The notes under the pieces: generated by a model
Databases searched by the model: none
The model's input: only the letters and a program-made list of their open reading frames with translations
Told to the model about the DNA's origin: nothing
Assembly: GCA_022925895.1 (NCBI GenBank)
Contig: JAKSYS010000664.1
Coordinates: forward strand, 1-34,236
Direction: 5' to 3'
Length of the DNA stretch: 34,236 nt
DNA from: Fragilaria crotonensis
Lineage: Eukaryota; Bacillariophyta; Fragilariophyceae; Fragilariales; Fragilariaceae
Shown here: piece after piece, positions 18,704-28,790 of the stretch
Layout of the letters: each line of letters opens with the position of its first letter
Numbering within the stretch: the stretch's first letter is position 1
Program-made: the position numbers and the translations under genes

Positions 18704-20090
18704 CTAGTTATTCTGTACTGAGCGGACTTGCAATGATGGTCGAGTAAGACCGATAGAGGCAATCGAATCATGCAATCTATCACGTGGCTGTGTTACTCCT
18801 TGATTCTCACATATGTAATTGTACCGTCGCTGTCTGTTATAATGACCGGTTATCCCACCGATATCATCAAAATGATGTCCTCCTTCCAGCAACTGGAGCG
18901 GGGTTATGCCACCACTTGAATCAGAATGCTCCGTTTCTACCATTGGAACAGCACCATTTACCTCGTGTAGCCATTCGTCCGATGCAGGACATGGCAAAAC
19001 AACATTGTCGTCGGCGTCAATGCAGTAGTTATGCAATTTTGCAAGACAAAGTACAAGCGCGACAGTCTTTTCGTATGCTGACGTTCATGGGTATCGCGCT
19101 TCTCAGGATAGACCAGCAATGAGTCAAAATTCCAAATGTGTATTCAATTCTGATTTGCAACTGCGAATGCTAGAAATTGTAGGCATCTTTTGAGCCACCT
19201 GACACACCAAGATATGGCGTTGCCATGTACGACGTATTTAAGTAGGCATTGTCGCCAAATAAGCACAACCCGGGAGCTAGCATGCCATCTTCCAACTTCT
19301 GGAACAGAGACATTCCTTCAAACGCCAGACAATCTGAGGTTGATCCAGGGTAAACGATTGATATGTCAAGAATCCTGCCACGAACATCACTCACTGCTTG
19401 ACAATTCAAACCGAACTTCTTCTTTCGTGCACACATGAATTTTCCAGAGCTACAGCCGGATCTTGCGCAATCTTTCTCAGACGGTTTATGAATCCATATT
19501 AGGATTCCATCAATCGCACCTGCACAGCATGCAAAATCGGCACCTGAAACTTGCCTGAAAGCTTCCGCTATGGAATGTTGTTTGTCATGTTCTTCGGGGT
19601 ATGCAATTTTGAAGCTTGGATGACTGTTGACAGCGTCGACAACATACCAGCAGCTGTTGATAGCGTCGGTGTGACTGATTCCATAAGTGGTCATTATGTC
19701 ATACACAGACCCCCCAGCAAACCAACGTATGGCACAAGCAAGTCGGACGTCAGTCGAAATTCGTCCATTTGGAAGGTAGTTACTCGAGTCTTGTTTCTTT
19801 CCCGATGCTGCAATTATGTATGGATGCAGTATCTCAGCAAGACGCTGGAAAGTTCTGAACTTCATTCGATATGCCCTTCTAAAGTAGACATCGCCGAGTT
19901 GATCGTACATGTCCTGCACTGACCTTCGCTGGCGCTTTCGAAAGGTACGTCCAGTCATAGATCCTAAATTTTTCCTTCTTGTTCTTTGCCTTCTACGACG
20001 CCGGCGCACAAGTCCATGAGCTATAATAGCTGCTGCGTGTGCAACAATTGTAACGACAGATGACGATTCTTCATGTATTGTCGTCCTCAT
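18704..20090 (-). pseudogene. PIF/Harbinger DDE transposase, two lesions
   Basis: Catalyses cut-and-paste transposition. From ATG 20090 the order is: Arg-rich N-terminus; a helical RRAYRMKFRTFQRLAEIL segment (residues 71-88); an HTH-like region YDIMTTYGISHTDAINSCW (130-148); first catalytic Asp in CAGAIDG (D194); second in YPGSTSD (D253); GDNAYL (280-284); and the catalytic Glu in RIEYTFG beyond residue 310. A TAG at 19170-19172 follows DAYNF, and one extra base in the A-run at about 19037-19040 shifts the frame before LHNYCIDADDN. The whole span is 1387 bases, that is 3 x 462 + 1, fitting a single inserted base. All three catalytic residues survive. The gene is recently inactivated. Confidence 0.93.
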
Positions 20091-20263
20091 TGTATTTGAT
20101 GTTGCAGTAGTACTCGAGTTCTACCGTAGCTTTTGGATGCAAATATGAGACCTACGAGCTAGTACTCACTAGAGTTTAATCAAGAACTTGGGAGTTCGGA
20201 ACTTCGATTTCCTTTTGAACCGAATGGACACTACATCAAACAAGGATAAATCGAACCCAAATT

Positions 20264-20329
20264 CGATTAGTTCGAGCACTTGGAAACTTGGAAACTTGGA
20301 TGTGCAAAAAAACCCGAATGGACACGCCC
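20264..20329 (-). repeat. Right TIR of the inner Harbinger
   Basis: Complement of the left end with an 8-base expansion (TCCAAGTT unit) and a 7-T instead of 6-T run. Followed by TTA at 20330-20332. Confidence 0.93.
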
Positions 20330-20332
20330 TTA

Positions 20333-20625
20333 TTTCTGATCCCGAAGGGGAGCTACAAAAAAGGAGCGGAGCTAGATTTGCAAAATTTTGCCCAATTGTA
20401 GCGCCGGCTCGAGAAAATAGAGCCTCTCATTTTGTCGTAATCGACCCGTTCGAATGCACCCTCCGATCACTTGGACTCCTCTTTTCAGTCACTTGTTCAT
20501 ATGATTTTCCTGTGACTTACCTTGGTAATGGAGTTTTTTCACTGCATGATGCCATAACCTTAGGTGTAAGACACAATGGATATGCTTTGGAATGACGACA
20601 AAGAATTGACGCTATCATCACAGTG
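20333..20625. other. Outer Harbinger left-arm DNA right of the nested insertion
   Basis: Non-coding continuation of the outer element (AAAATTTTGCCC-type AT-rich sequence, then CCTCCGATCACTTGG). No gene is recognised. It would be the leader of the transposase remnant that starts near 20626. Confidence 0.5.
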
Positions 20626-21240
20626 ATGGAGTCGGACAGTGACGACGATGACAGTGACGTTGTGGCGGAAGTAATCATCCGAAATCCCCAGTCGTTTGGG
20701 AAGCGGATCTCGTCTTGGGAAAGCACGAATATCGATCGACAGCGCGTTTCTATTCTCGTCTATTGTACGATGATTTTTGGGAGTCTCCAACCTACAATGC
20801 CACATATTTCAAGAGGTTTTTCAAGCTTCCAATTGGGCTTTTCAACGAAATTGTGACAAAAGTCACTGCTCACGACACTTTACTACGAACAGAAAAGAGA
20901 TGCAGCTGGCCGGTGGGGTTTGACACCACTCCAGAAGATTTGTTCTTCCGTTCGTCAGTTGACGTCAGGTGTTTCTTCGGCAGAACACGACGATAAATAC
21001 CGCATGGCTGCTTCCACTGGGATGGATGCAATGAAGCGCTTTTGTAATGCTATTATTGCCGTGTACTCAGAATATGCGCTGCGTCCACCAAATGCTGCTG
21101 ATCTCAATCGCCTGTTGGATGAAGGGAACAAAGCAGGATTCCCTGGTTGAATCGGCAATATTGACTGCATGCACTGGCATTGGAAAAACTCATCCTCTTC
21201 GGGGGTGGAATATTATTCAGCTACGAATTTGTTGAGAGTG
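20626..21240 (+). pseudogene. Outer Harbinger transposase (plant-transposon type), truncated
   Basis: Starts at ATG 20626 with an acidic MESDSDDDDSDVV. It then shows FYSRLLYDDFWESPTYNATY, LPIGLFNEIV, and PPNAADLNRLLDEGNKAGFP followed by IGNIDCMHWHWKN. The last is the classic first-Asp signature of the plant-type Harbinger transposase family (Asp codon at 21163). Frame changes occur near 20713 and 20925, and a TGA at 21148-21150 sits exactly between GFPG and IGN. Similarity fades after about 21190, so the second Asp and the Glu are missing. A dead remnant, facing the ORF1 remnant tail to tail. Confidence 0.88.
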
Positions 21241-21276
21241 CTGAGCAATCCTTGTGTCCCTGGGAGAGCAAATAGG

Positions 21277-22543
21277 TCATTGACGTTGTCTCGGTTGGCA
21301 ATGTACTCGCTCTTCTTGATGATTTCTGGTCAAAGCAGGTAGAACGACGACCGAATCAATGTCGTCTGTGTTAGTAAGGACAACTACAAGCGGCCGATTG
21401 GCTGCTCGTTCAAGAAGGACGACAGATTCATCATCGGAGTAATCTTCATCGCCATTGTCAGACAAGTCAGCCATTCTCTCCTTGGTCTTTTCAATGGAAG
21501 CGTCCTAGTTCTTGTTCCCGGTGACGACATGTTCATCTCCGTTCTTCTCTTCTGTTGTGACTCCGGCAAGGCGAGACATATACTGCTTGCTCCTTTGCTT
21601 AAAATAAGCAATGGAGTCCGCAGATTGCGGGTTAGCCATGAATACTTAGAACATGAGCTGTTCCTGAAACAACGCATTCTTGCTTTCAACTGCATTCGCC
21701 AAACGTTTCAGCTCATCATTTCAAGCTTGTTTCACAAGGATACTTGCGTTACAAAGTGGCGCAACAGGTAACAAAATTGCCTTCTTTCCTTTGCTGCCGC
21801 TGTATGCTTTTGCTGCCAACATCTTTGCCTTCTTCTTTCCAATCGTTGGTCGCTGAATAGCAAGCCTGGCATTCACACAATATAGCTGTCCAATTTCTCC
21901 ATACGACCATCATCGGGTCCAGAGGAATCTTCACCTGTTTCATTCGGCCTCAAAGTTCTAGTAGGAATATTGCCCCCATTACCAGCAGGCAGAGGTGCAT
22001 GTGTACCTCCTGCTCCAATAGAGTCGCATTCTAGCAGATCTGCTTCAACTGCTCTGTCATTGCTGATCATAAACAATGGCTGCACGAACGACTCGAGCGT
22101 TGATTGACGATGTATCAATTTCGTATTTCGGAAGCGAACGTTTGAGAACATCATACACTTTTCATGCTTGAAAGGCTTACCGAATTGCGCCATGTAAACA
22201 TCCTTTGCCTTTGATATGTAGTCATTCACGGACCAACCGCTGAAGTGCGATCGAAAGAGACGCCATGAAGGATTCCAAGATATTTGTTAATCTCAAACTG
22301 AAGGACCTTGTTGAATCTGTTCTTCAGAGAAACAGACGACCTGGAGGCTGACCCACCACGACGAACGAAGATTTCTGTGATCTTTTCCCAGAAGGTGTTG
22401 GCATCTTGATCTGTACCAACCGCCGCGTTGGTAGTGACGAAGACATAGGCATGCGCCAAATGGATGTCCTCGTCAACCCTGAAATTGGAAGTCCCTTTTC
22501 CACGGCCTGCTCCTGCAGCTTTGTTATTAGCAACATCGTCCAT
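21277..22543 (-). pseudogene. Outer Harbinger ORF1 (Myb/NAM-associated type), decayed
   Basis: From ATG 22543: MDDVANNKAAGAGRGKGTSN, then a trihelix-like block with VDEDIHLAHAYV, NTFWEKITEIFVRR and LKNRFNKVLQ. After a frame change near 22236 it continues GWSVNDYISKAKDVYMAQFG. After another near 21885 it reads NARLAIQRPTIGKKKAKML, the RP-GKKKAK signature of NAM-associated C-termini. Further down, stops follow LVKQA, QEQLMF and TGNKN, and the frame ends at 21277 with an acidic DNGDEDYSDDES tail. Harbinger ORF1 partners carry this Myb/SANT plus NAM-like architecture. It is non-functional here. Confidence 0.85.
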
Positions 22544-22813
22544 TTTGCTTGTATTGTTGTTGCCTGTTGTTGTTCTTGTTGTGAGATGAATTGAGAAACC
22601 ACCCAAGCAAATGAAGTACGGAGTGCAGGATTTGACACAAATTGCAATCTCTGAACGATAGGAGAGTGATGCGTAGACTGGTGGTTTATTGACGGCGCGC
22701 GCCGTATTTTATTCTTGCATTCGTAGAAATGTAATCCAACCGGTGCGAAACAGATATGATACCACCAAAATGTCCAAAATAGGTTTCTAAAGGGCGCTAA
22801 ACCAATTTGTCCA

Positions 22814-22844
22814 AAAAATAGTAACGCCTCGGGTGGGGATGCTC
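22814..22844 (-). repeat. Right TIR of the outer Harbinger
   Basis: Complement of 16591-16621, followed by TTA at 22845-22847. The insertion lands immediately left of palindrome array B. Confidence 0.95.
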
Positions 22845-22847
22845 TTA

Positions 22848-23065
22848 CAATATATATAATGTACAATATATTGCAATACTTGTTAACGACAATGCAATAT
22901 ATTGGTATCGTAAGATGAACCAATACAATATATTGTATTGGCAGGTCGGACCAATACAATATATTGCATTGTCAGATCAAACCAATGCAATATATTGTAT
23001 TGCCAGATCGGACCAATACAATATATTGCAATATTTTGTATACAATATATTGATGCGCATCCCTG
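22848..23065. repeat. Palindrome array B, exact 31-bp period
   Basis: CAATATATTG starts at 22864, 22895, 22926, 22957, 22988 and 23019, each exactly 31 bases after the last, then once more at 23043. Around several cores the palindrome extends to 22 bases (for example 22920-22941, a perfect one). Linkers read GGCAGGTCGGA, TCAGATCAAA and CCAGATCGGA. The right border is TGATGCGCATCCCTG. The left border is cut by the outer Harbinger. Confidence 0.95.
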
Positions 23066-23644
23066 CCTGGAACTACGGTAGTATGGATTCTGACTGGATA
23101 CCGGTAAGTACCTGGATTCGCAGTAGAAACTGCGCTGTACACCGGCAGCGGCAGTTTAGACTGGAGGTCCGACGGACACGCAAACACCGATCAACGAATA
23201 TTCTACATGCCTCCGTGGCACTTCGGCCACGTCGCAAAACAGAGTATGAACTGGCATATGAACAGAAGCGACCGCAGCTACAGCTCATTGTTGGTCGGAT
23301 CCAGGTCGTAGCACCAGAACGACAGCAAGGAAAAACCTCAAATCTATTTTACGTACTGCCGCGATATCCTGTGTACATAGACATTCGACCCGCATGGTGG
23401 GACCGGCGCCTCGTTTGAGACGGGACCCCACTTATTGCTGTGAAAACTTGAAACGTATCTGCTAATTGCCTGACCAGTAATGGCGTAGCGATCGCATCCC
23501 CGAGATTGCCATTTGCTTAACCCGCCTATAACTTGCGCGTAACACGGGCTCATTGATAGTGAGCCATGTCTTGAGATGCCATGTAGGCTTAAGTTCGTGA
23601 TCCTGGATGTCAGCCATTAAAAAGTCCTGTGCCGACGGTTCAAA
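23066..23644. other. No clear gene; possible retroelement 3' region
   Basis: A 167-codon plus-strand frame (22915-23418) begins in the palindrome array and has no recognisable domain. A minus-strand frame at 23344-23553 contains KWGPVSNEAPVPPCG. It could be the 3' tail of the RNase H element just to the right, but I cannot assign it. Confidence 0.3.
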
Positions 23645-24995
23645 TTAATGCCGTAATGCATATAGTTCCCGCAGTGTACGAAGAGCCGATCGGCGTTCAA
23701 TAATCGCATTTTGCCATTCATTCATGCCGTGGAGGTCCTGGTTGCGGCTTTCCCATAGCAAGTACCATTGGTCCCATAACCCACTGATAATGGCGGCCTG
23801 CCACTGCAAGCCTGTTCGGCATTTCTTTGGGTTGTCGTTTGGCCTTGACGCATAGCATGCATCTTGAAGATCGGACCATTCCCGACTGAAACGACCCATA
23901 AAAATTTGTTTCCTCCGATCGTGTTTTGTTGCGTTATCAACCGCGTTAAGTCCTCTGCGTAGTTCGAGCTCACAAGGTGATATGCATCCGAGTCCGGACT
24001 ATTCAACCATCCCTGTATACCATCTAGTAAGATGTCTCTGATGCATGGTCGCGTGTTCCACGTGTCATAGATGGTGCGAAGAGACGCGATCATACTTGTT
24101 CTCCGATCTGCCCGGCTTGAATGAGAACATTGTAGAATATGTGACCAGTCCTCATCCCGATGATTACATGCGGGCATGCGGGGCACCCGCGTCGACTCGG
24201 ATCGTGACGATGCACATGATGATTTGTCGGTAAATGCCATGGACCAATTTTATATAATGATCTCGCTTCGTCATCCGTTTCTTAAGACATGCACCATGAG
24301 CCTGCCAGTTGATGCATTCGATGGTACTTTGCGACCACCCATTCCGAATCTGAATGTAAGTCAATAGGGGCCCATACGTAGCTTGATGCTGGCGTATTGC
24401 CCTCTTATAATTTGACGTGATGGTTCCGTGGGGTGTAATGAAATGCACTCCCGCCCCTTCGGTTAACAGTGCGAACGGTCGGATATCCCCATGCTCACGC
24501 TGAAATTGGTTGGCCCTATCATCTGCGTCGACGTTTAGTTGCGCCAGTAAGGTCAGCCGCTGATATGCCGTCCTTCTATCTTGGTGACCTCTGACATGTT
24601 GTAGTTTGAGCCCTGGCATCTCGTGGAGAAGTCGTCGAATGTTAACCAACAGATCCCATTCCGGACTGAGGGGATCTAACGGTAACCGGACTGGGTCTGG
24701 TTCAAGCGGATCTCGATCCTCTATCCCAAATTCGTTTCGTGTCACTCCGCGGATCGTATCAATCAAACTGAGGCTGTCTGTTGCGATAACGCCCTGCCGC
24801 GGTTCATATTGACTTGTGAACCGCTTCAAAAAGCAGAGCATTGCGAGCATGCCATACGCTTCCGAGCGATACGAAATTGGGATTTGCACCAGGTGCTGGT
24901 CCCATACCTTCTACCGCTCGTTCACCAATATCCGTGCTAATTGCCCGACCGTACGCCCCCATCTTTTTTAACACACTGATCCGTGACTAACTCCC
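23645..24995 (-). pseudogene. Retroelement fragment: RNase H domain and Cys/His motif
   Basis: RNase H removes RNA from RNA-DNA hybrids during reverse transcription. On the minus strand the acidic residues appear in order: an Asp in LVTDQCVKKD (about 24975-24990); Glu in SYRSEAYGML (about 24845-24875); Asp in IATDSLSLID; and Asp in LNVDADDRANQF, after HVRGHQDRR. Next comes a zinc-binding-like ACNHRDEDWSHILQC (about 24130-24175), then WDQWYLLWESRNQDLHG near the end (about 23725-23785). This order is familiar from non-LTR-type retroelement polyproteins of algae. Frames break near 24905, 24180 and 23900. No reverse transcriptase motif (YxDD) is visible upstream, so it is an internally deleted or 5'-truncated copy. 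Confidence 0.7.
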
Positions 24996-25684
24996 CGTAC
25001 TCCTTGAGAGAGGGCATCACTAACGGAAAAGGGGTCTAGAAGTTCAGTTTCCCATGGTTCGAGACTAGTGATGTTTTGATCAAATGTCGCCGGGAAGACT
25101 GTCCGAGAATTAAGAACCATCGCTGTATACGTTACTATCCGCCACAGGTCGGGCGAGGCCATAGTAACTTCAACTCGATGTTCAACATCATGCTGCAACA
25201 CCATCACTGCATGCCTCTCATTTGCACAAATGCGTTCCATCAAAGCATGGACAACTGCAGGAGATGCAGTATTGTCAATTCCAGGAAAGAATGTCATTGT
25301 TATTGGAAGTTGATCTAACTGCTGGGCGTTAAAACACATTTCATTCTTGTCATTTTCCTTGTCATCATCATCATTGCCATTGTCATAGCCAGTTATTCCA
25401 TAGTCAAATTCTTTGAATGGCATGTGCGTGGGAGGATTAGTGTCCATTCCTGGATTCAGGCGGGTTGATTCTACACCATAACAGGGACGTCGCACTGTCG
25501 AAACAATTTCGGGGCAACCATCCACGCTTGCCTGAGTTCCTGACTGCTGCCTTTCCATGTAATCCTTACAGGATGAATTCTGCCAAAGGTGCATACGCAG
25601 TCCGCGTTCAGATTTAAACCAAGCATAGCAATTGATGTTAAAGCAATCAAACATGACAATTGTCAACAATGCCTGATGGTGCAA
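24968..25684 (-). CDS. Zinc-finger-like hypothetical protein, possibly retroelement N-terminal ORF
   Basis: A 238-codon open frame. The start shows CYAWFKSERGLRMHLWQNSSC, resembling a degenerate C2H2-type finger with the common RGL-x-x-H pattern of retroelement N-terminal fingers. The middle is acidic (YDNGNDDDDKENDKNE). The C-terminal half has no motif I recognise. It abuts and slightly overlaps, in another frame, the RNase H remnant. It may be the N-terminal part of the same element with the reverse transcriptase deleted, or an unrelated gene. A smaller minus frame upstream (25663-25884) may be its beginning. A transposon origin is likelier than a host gene. Confidence 0.4.
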   Translation of the reverse strand: MHHQALLTIVMFDCFNINCYAWFKSERGLRMHLWQNSSCKDYMERQQSGTQASVDGCPEIVSTVRRPCYGVESTRLNPGMDTNPPTHMPFKEFDYGITGYDNGNDDDDKENDKNEMCFNAQQLDQLPITMTFFPGIDNTASPAVVHALMERICANERHAVMVLQHDVEHRVEVTMASPDLWRIVTYTAMVLNSRTVFPATFDQNITSLEPWETELLDPFSVSDALSQGVRGVSHGSVC

Positions 25685-25884
25685 CTTTGAGTTCTATTTT
25701 CTGAATTCACAACATAAGATGCATACTGCAACAAATTTTGGCGCAAGACATTGGCAACATAATCCTGAGTCTGGCGGGTGAAGAAAATTGCGTGGGAATC
25801 CTTGGAACTTGAGCATGAGTGAAGATTGGCCGGGTGGTGACCCATTACAGAGAATTCAAGATGAATTACCGATGAATAATGCAC

Positions 25885-26137
25885 AAAGAGTTATTATTGT
25901 AAAACAATATCTACAACAAAGCTACAAATATCTGAAAATCATACATTGCCAATAAATAGGAGAAATGTGGTTTGTTGTTCATATATATTTACAATAAAGC
26001 AAACATTTCTCAGAAATAAGTAGAAATTCCTGGAATATGTGATTGAAACCCACCGGGTGAAGTACAAACCAGAGATTTGGCCTCCCTGATGCAGTAAACT
26101 TTTGCAAGGTAGATTGAATGGTTCTTGTAGAGAAAAA
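25885..26137. other. AT-rich spacer with a repeated 24-mer
   Basis: No gene. Bases 26069-26092, starting CCAGAGATTTGGCC, match 10237-10260 in 23 of 24 positions. Confidence 0.5.
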
Positions 26138-26917
26138 CTACTGGTGAAGGATGATGAAGGAGACAACATCAGCATCCTGGTGAGTAATACCAACAAAAAG
26201 AGACAGAGTAGAAAGACAACCAAACATCCTTGTTGAAATTCAGCAGCAGGACAAGAAAGACAAGTATCCCTCTCACACAGGTTCCAAGGTGCCGGGTAAT
26301 TTCAGGCTAAATTGATGGCAGAGAATCGCCGAAAAGTGAAGACAAATGACCATATCATTGATATGATGCATACCAACAAGCAAAGTCATGGGAAAGCAAC
26401 CAATATATACCAAAACCAGAGAACTCCTAAAATTGATGATGCCTGATGTCTAATGTGACAAACGCAGATTCAGAGACCTTTCAAGCTCAAGAATGGAGAG
26501 TGGAGGGCGGCCTTGAACAAGCTTGAGAGGGCTCAGAAATGTGGTGTTGTTATTCACCGTGTGTTGGTAGATGTTGACAAGAGGGTGGAATTCTTGGCGC
26601 GAAACTATGACAACAACAATTGTTCCACAATGTCGCCTCGCATTTCATCAAACGATAAGACGAAAGGTACAAGTAGTATGCTCATTATGTTGCCAGCATC
26701 TTCTATAACTTCAAAATTACAAGTTTCATTCCATCATGACATTGCGGACAAAAAGAACAAAGGTAGTACTAATGTTGTGCCCTTGGTGCTGCCATCTTCT
26801 ATGCCATCAATTCTCAGATCAACAACAATCATGGACGTTCTTTATGCTGACCATCATCATGCTGCTGAAGGAATATCAATACAACACAAAAGACCAACAA
26901 TCAGAAGGTTGTTCTGA
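26138..26917 (+). pseudogene. Possible decayed plus-strand coding region, unrecognised
   Basis: Protein-like pieces on the plus strand include LVKDDEGDNISILVSNTNKK (26137-26196), ENRRKVKTNDHIIDMMHTNK (26320-26380) and a 134-codon open frame at 26513-26917 with LNKLERAQKCGVVIHRV. The pieces are broken by stops between 26220 and 26460. I recognise no domain. It lies next to transposase debris and is probably part of an element. Confidence 0.25.
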
Positions 26918-27519
26918 CCATCAGCAGGAGATTTGCCCATTAGGGGAGTCAGTGACAATTGGAGTGGCAGTCTGAAGAGTGGGGGACCTTAAAACAACAA
27001 GCATCTGGGCAACGAATAAAAGCTTGTCCATGGCGTTCCTTATGTTGATTGCCGGCCGTGAGTAACAGGAAGATCATTGACAATTTCTGCTGAATGTAAA
27101 ATAAACCCTTCCAACCATTCCTGCCGCAAATGTGATGTAATAGTCTGTGGCAGTCCCATGTGTTGTGCTTAAAAACAAGGTTTGGAAGGAACATGGTGGT
27201 GTGGATCTTTTTCCACAATCGCAGCGCACAAATCCAGAAAGAATCCGTGATCACGAATATCTCTCTGATAACAATGCCAAGTAAAACAGTATTGCTTGAC
27301 AACATTCTAGCTTTGTTTAGTAGTATTACGCTCCTAATGAAACAGTTGATTGCATTGCTTTCTATTAATCTACAATGCCAGCAGCTGGTGTCTTATGCAT
27401 GTTTCCAACTTGAGAAGGCCATTTTGTTAATTCTTTCTTCCAATTGCATGTTATTGCAAAAGAATGAATGATGAATGTCTTCAAAATTCCTCAAGACTAA
27501 GATTGCAGATGACCTGCAC
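26918..27519. other. Debris, minus-strand protein-like fragments
   Basis: Fragments such as CAAIVEKDPHHH (minus, about 27195-27230) alternate with stops. They may be the far 3' part of the transposase remnant to the right. No assignable gene. Confidence 0.3.
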
Positions 27520-28790
27520 TGGACCAACTGCTGTTGAGATGTTTGTGGCAACTGCCGCAGCAGCCCTGTTGTTGTTCTTGTAGTCCTCATTATCTTCTTC
27601 CTTTTCTGCAGAATGACTTCGAAGCTCATTATAATCAGAATTCCCGTGATGGGAATTTTGAGGTGTGACAATGCCGTTCTTGTTCCTGCTGTCATCATTG
27701 CCTTCTCTGAATTAATCATCATTCATCTTCTCATCAGCAGCATCTCCTTTCTGTCCGGAGGGTCTGCAACCCTGTCACAATCAATGCCATCCTTCCATTG
27801 TTACTGATAAAGCCCATCAATCTCAAGAAGCCAATTGGGTAAGGCGCAGCAGGTAAGAAGCCTTTTATCCAGTGCCAAGCAATGGAATAGCTGTCTTTAA
27901 CACCTACCTTCAACCGTTAAGAATACGAAATGTGATTTTAACGTCTTATGGAGAATTGGATCTCCATCCTGTTTGTTATCCACTTAATCACGTCAATTGT
28001 TGTTGGATGCAACTGGTAACCATTGTCGACAAGAAGCCAGCAAGCACAGTATGATTCTGTAATGATTTCACCATCAGCATAATCACATAAAACTCAAAGG
28101 CATTGCGTTCAACATTGCTCCTGTACGTAACTTTTACATGAATGGATCAAACAAGCACAATGCCTTGTCATTCCATTGTGCAGGATGCCCACGGGTTGTT
28201 GACAAGATACGTTGACGGTGGTTGACATGATATTGAGGGTACAAGCTGTGTGTGTCATTTTGAAGCCCAGACTTGATTGTCAGTGAAAAAATTTGGCTTC
28301 GTTGCTGCATGATGGAGTGATGACAGATAACATATTGTTTGTGTAAGACAGTCGAACCATATTTGAGGAAGGTGTGAAAATTTTGGACTTGATCTTCTGA
28401 TACACCTATTGCCTCCTGTAGGTCATCAACAGTCCATGCATCTCATTTATACTTCAACTCTTCCAATAGTAGGATGAGGATAGGTGCTGCAGTGATGCCA
28501 AGCAAAACTGTCTTTTGCACCATTTTCCACCTCTTGCAGGCCTCGATACAACCTTCAAGTTCATCATATGGAACTCGAAATCGACAACGATGAAACTCTC
28601 GCAATATACGTGCGCCGTCAATGCAAGGATGATTAACATAAATCATGAACCAAGTTGACTCAGTTGCATGCATATGACGGTATGCTTGATTCTCTATGTC
28701 AATCAACCTGATGCATCATGTGTGCTGGTTTCTGCTCTTTCTTCTCTCCTTTTTGCGCAGTGATGATTTGATGACATCCTCATCATCGTG
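27520..28790 (-). pseudogene. Plant-transposon-type DDE transposase, heavily decayed
   Basis: Minus-strand pieces in family order: a basic SSLRKKERRKSRN start (about 28740-28780); WFMIYVNHPCIDGARILREF and FRVPYDELEGCIEACKRWKM (28520-28660); ILILLLEELKYK followed by a stop and then DAWTVDDLQEAIGVSEDQVQ and FLKYGSTVLHKQYV (28320-28445); VNHRQRILSTTRGHPAQWND, which includes the second catalytic Asp (about 28170-28230); WLLVDNGYQ (about 28015-28045); and LLTCCALPNWLLEIDGL (27805-27855). These match the diatom/plant Harbinger-like transposase pattern. The segment that should hold the first Asp is too short, so it is deleted, and the Glu region is unreadable. Dead. Confidence 0.75.

Larger units (their letters stand above)
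16704..20329. mobile_element. Inner PIF/Harbinger element, 3.6 kb, nested
   Basis: Inverted ends GGGCGTGTCCATTCGGGTTT (16704-16761) and the complement of 20264-20329. They are near-identical over about 58 bases except one extra T and an 8-base internal duplication on the right. The flanking TTA direct repeat is at 16701-16703 and 20330-20332. It contains a spliced plus-strand ORF1 (17243-18694) and a converging minus-strand DDE transposase (18704-20090), nine bases apart at their 3' ends. It is younger than the outer element it interrupts, consistent with its better preserved genes. Confidence 0.95.
16591..22844. mobile_element. Outer PIF/Harbinger element, interrupted by an inner one
   Basis: Inverted ends GAGCATCCCCACCCGAGGCG at 16591 and its complement ending at 22844, with 30 of 31 bases matching. 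They are flanked by the direct repeat TTA (16588-16590 and 22845-22847). A 3-bp TTA/TAA duplication is the hallmark of PIF/Harbinger. Removing the inner element (16704-20329 plus one TTA) leaves about 2.6 kb carrying a transposase remnant (+, 20626-21240) and a Myb/NAM-like ORF1 remnant (-, 21277-22543), the usual two-gene Harbinger content. Both genes are dead in this copy. Confidence 0.95.

Noticed and set aside
19190-19922. Plus-strand frames within the transposase span
   Set aside because: Antisense shadows of the minus-strand DDE transposase, whose catalytic motifs are clear.
16250-23065. CRISPR-like arrays at the two palindrome blocks
   Set aside because: The repeated unit is an AT palindrome with about 10-base linkers, not a repeat with unique 30-base spacers, and the genome is eukaryotic.
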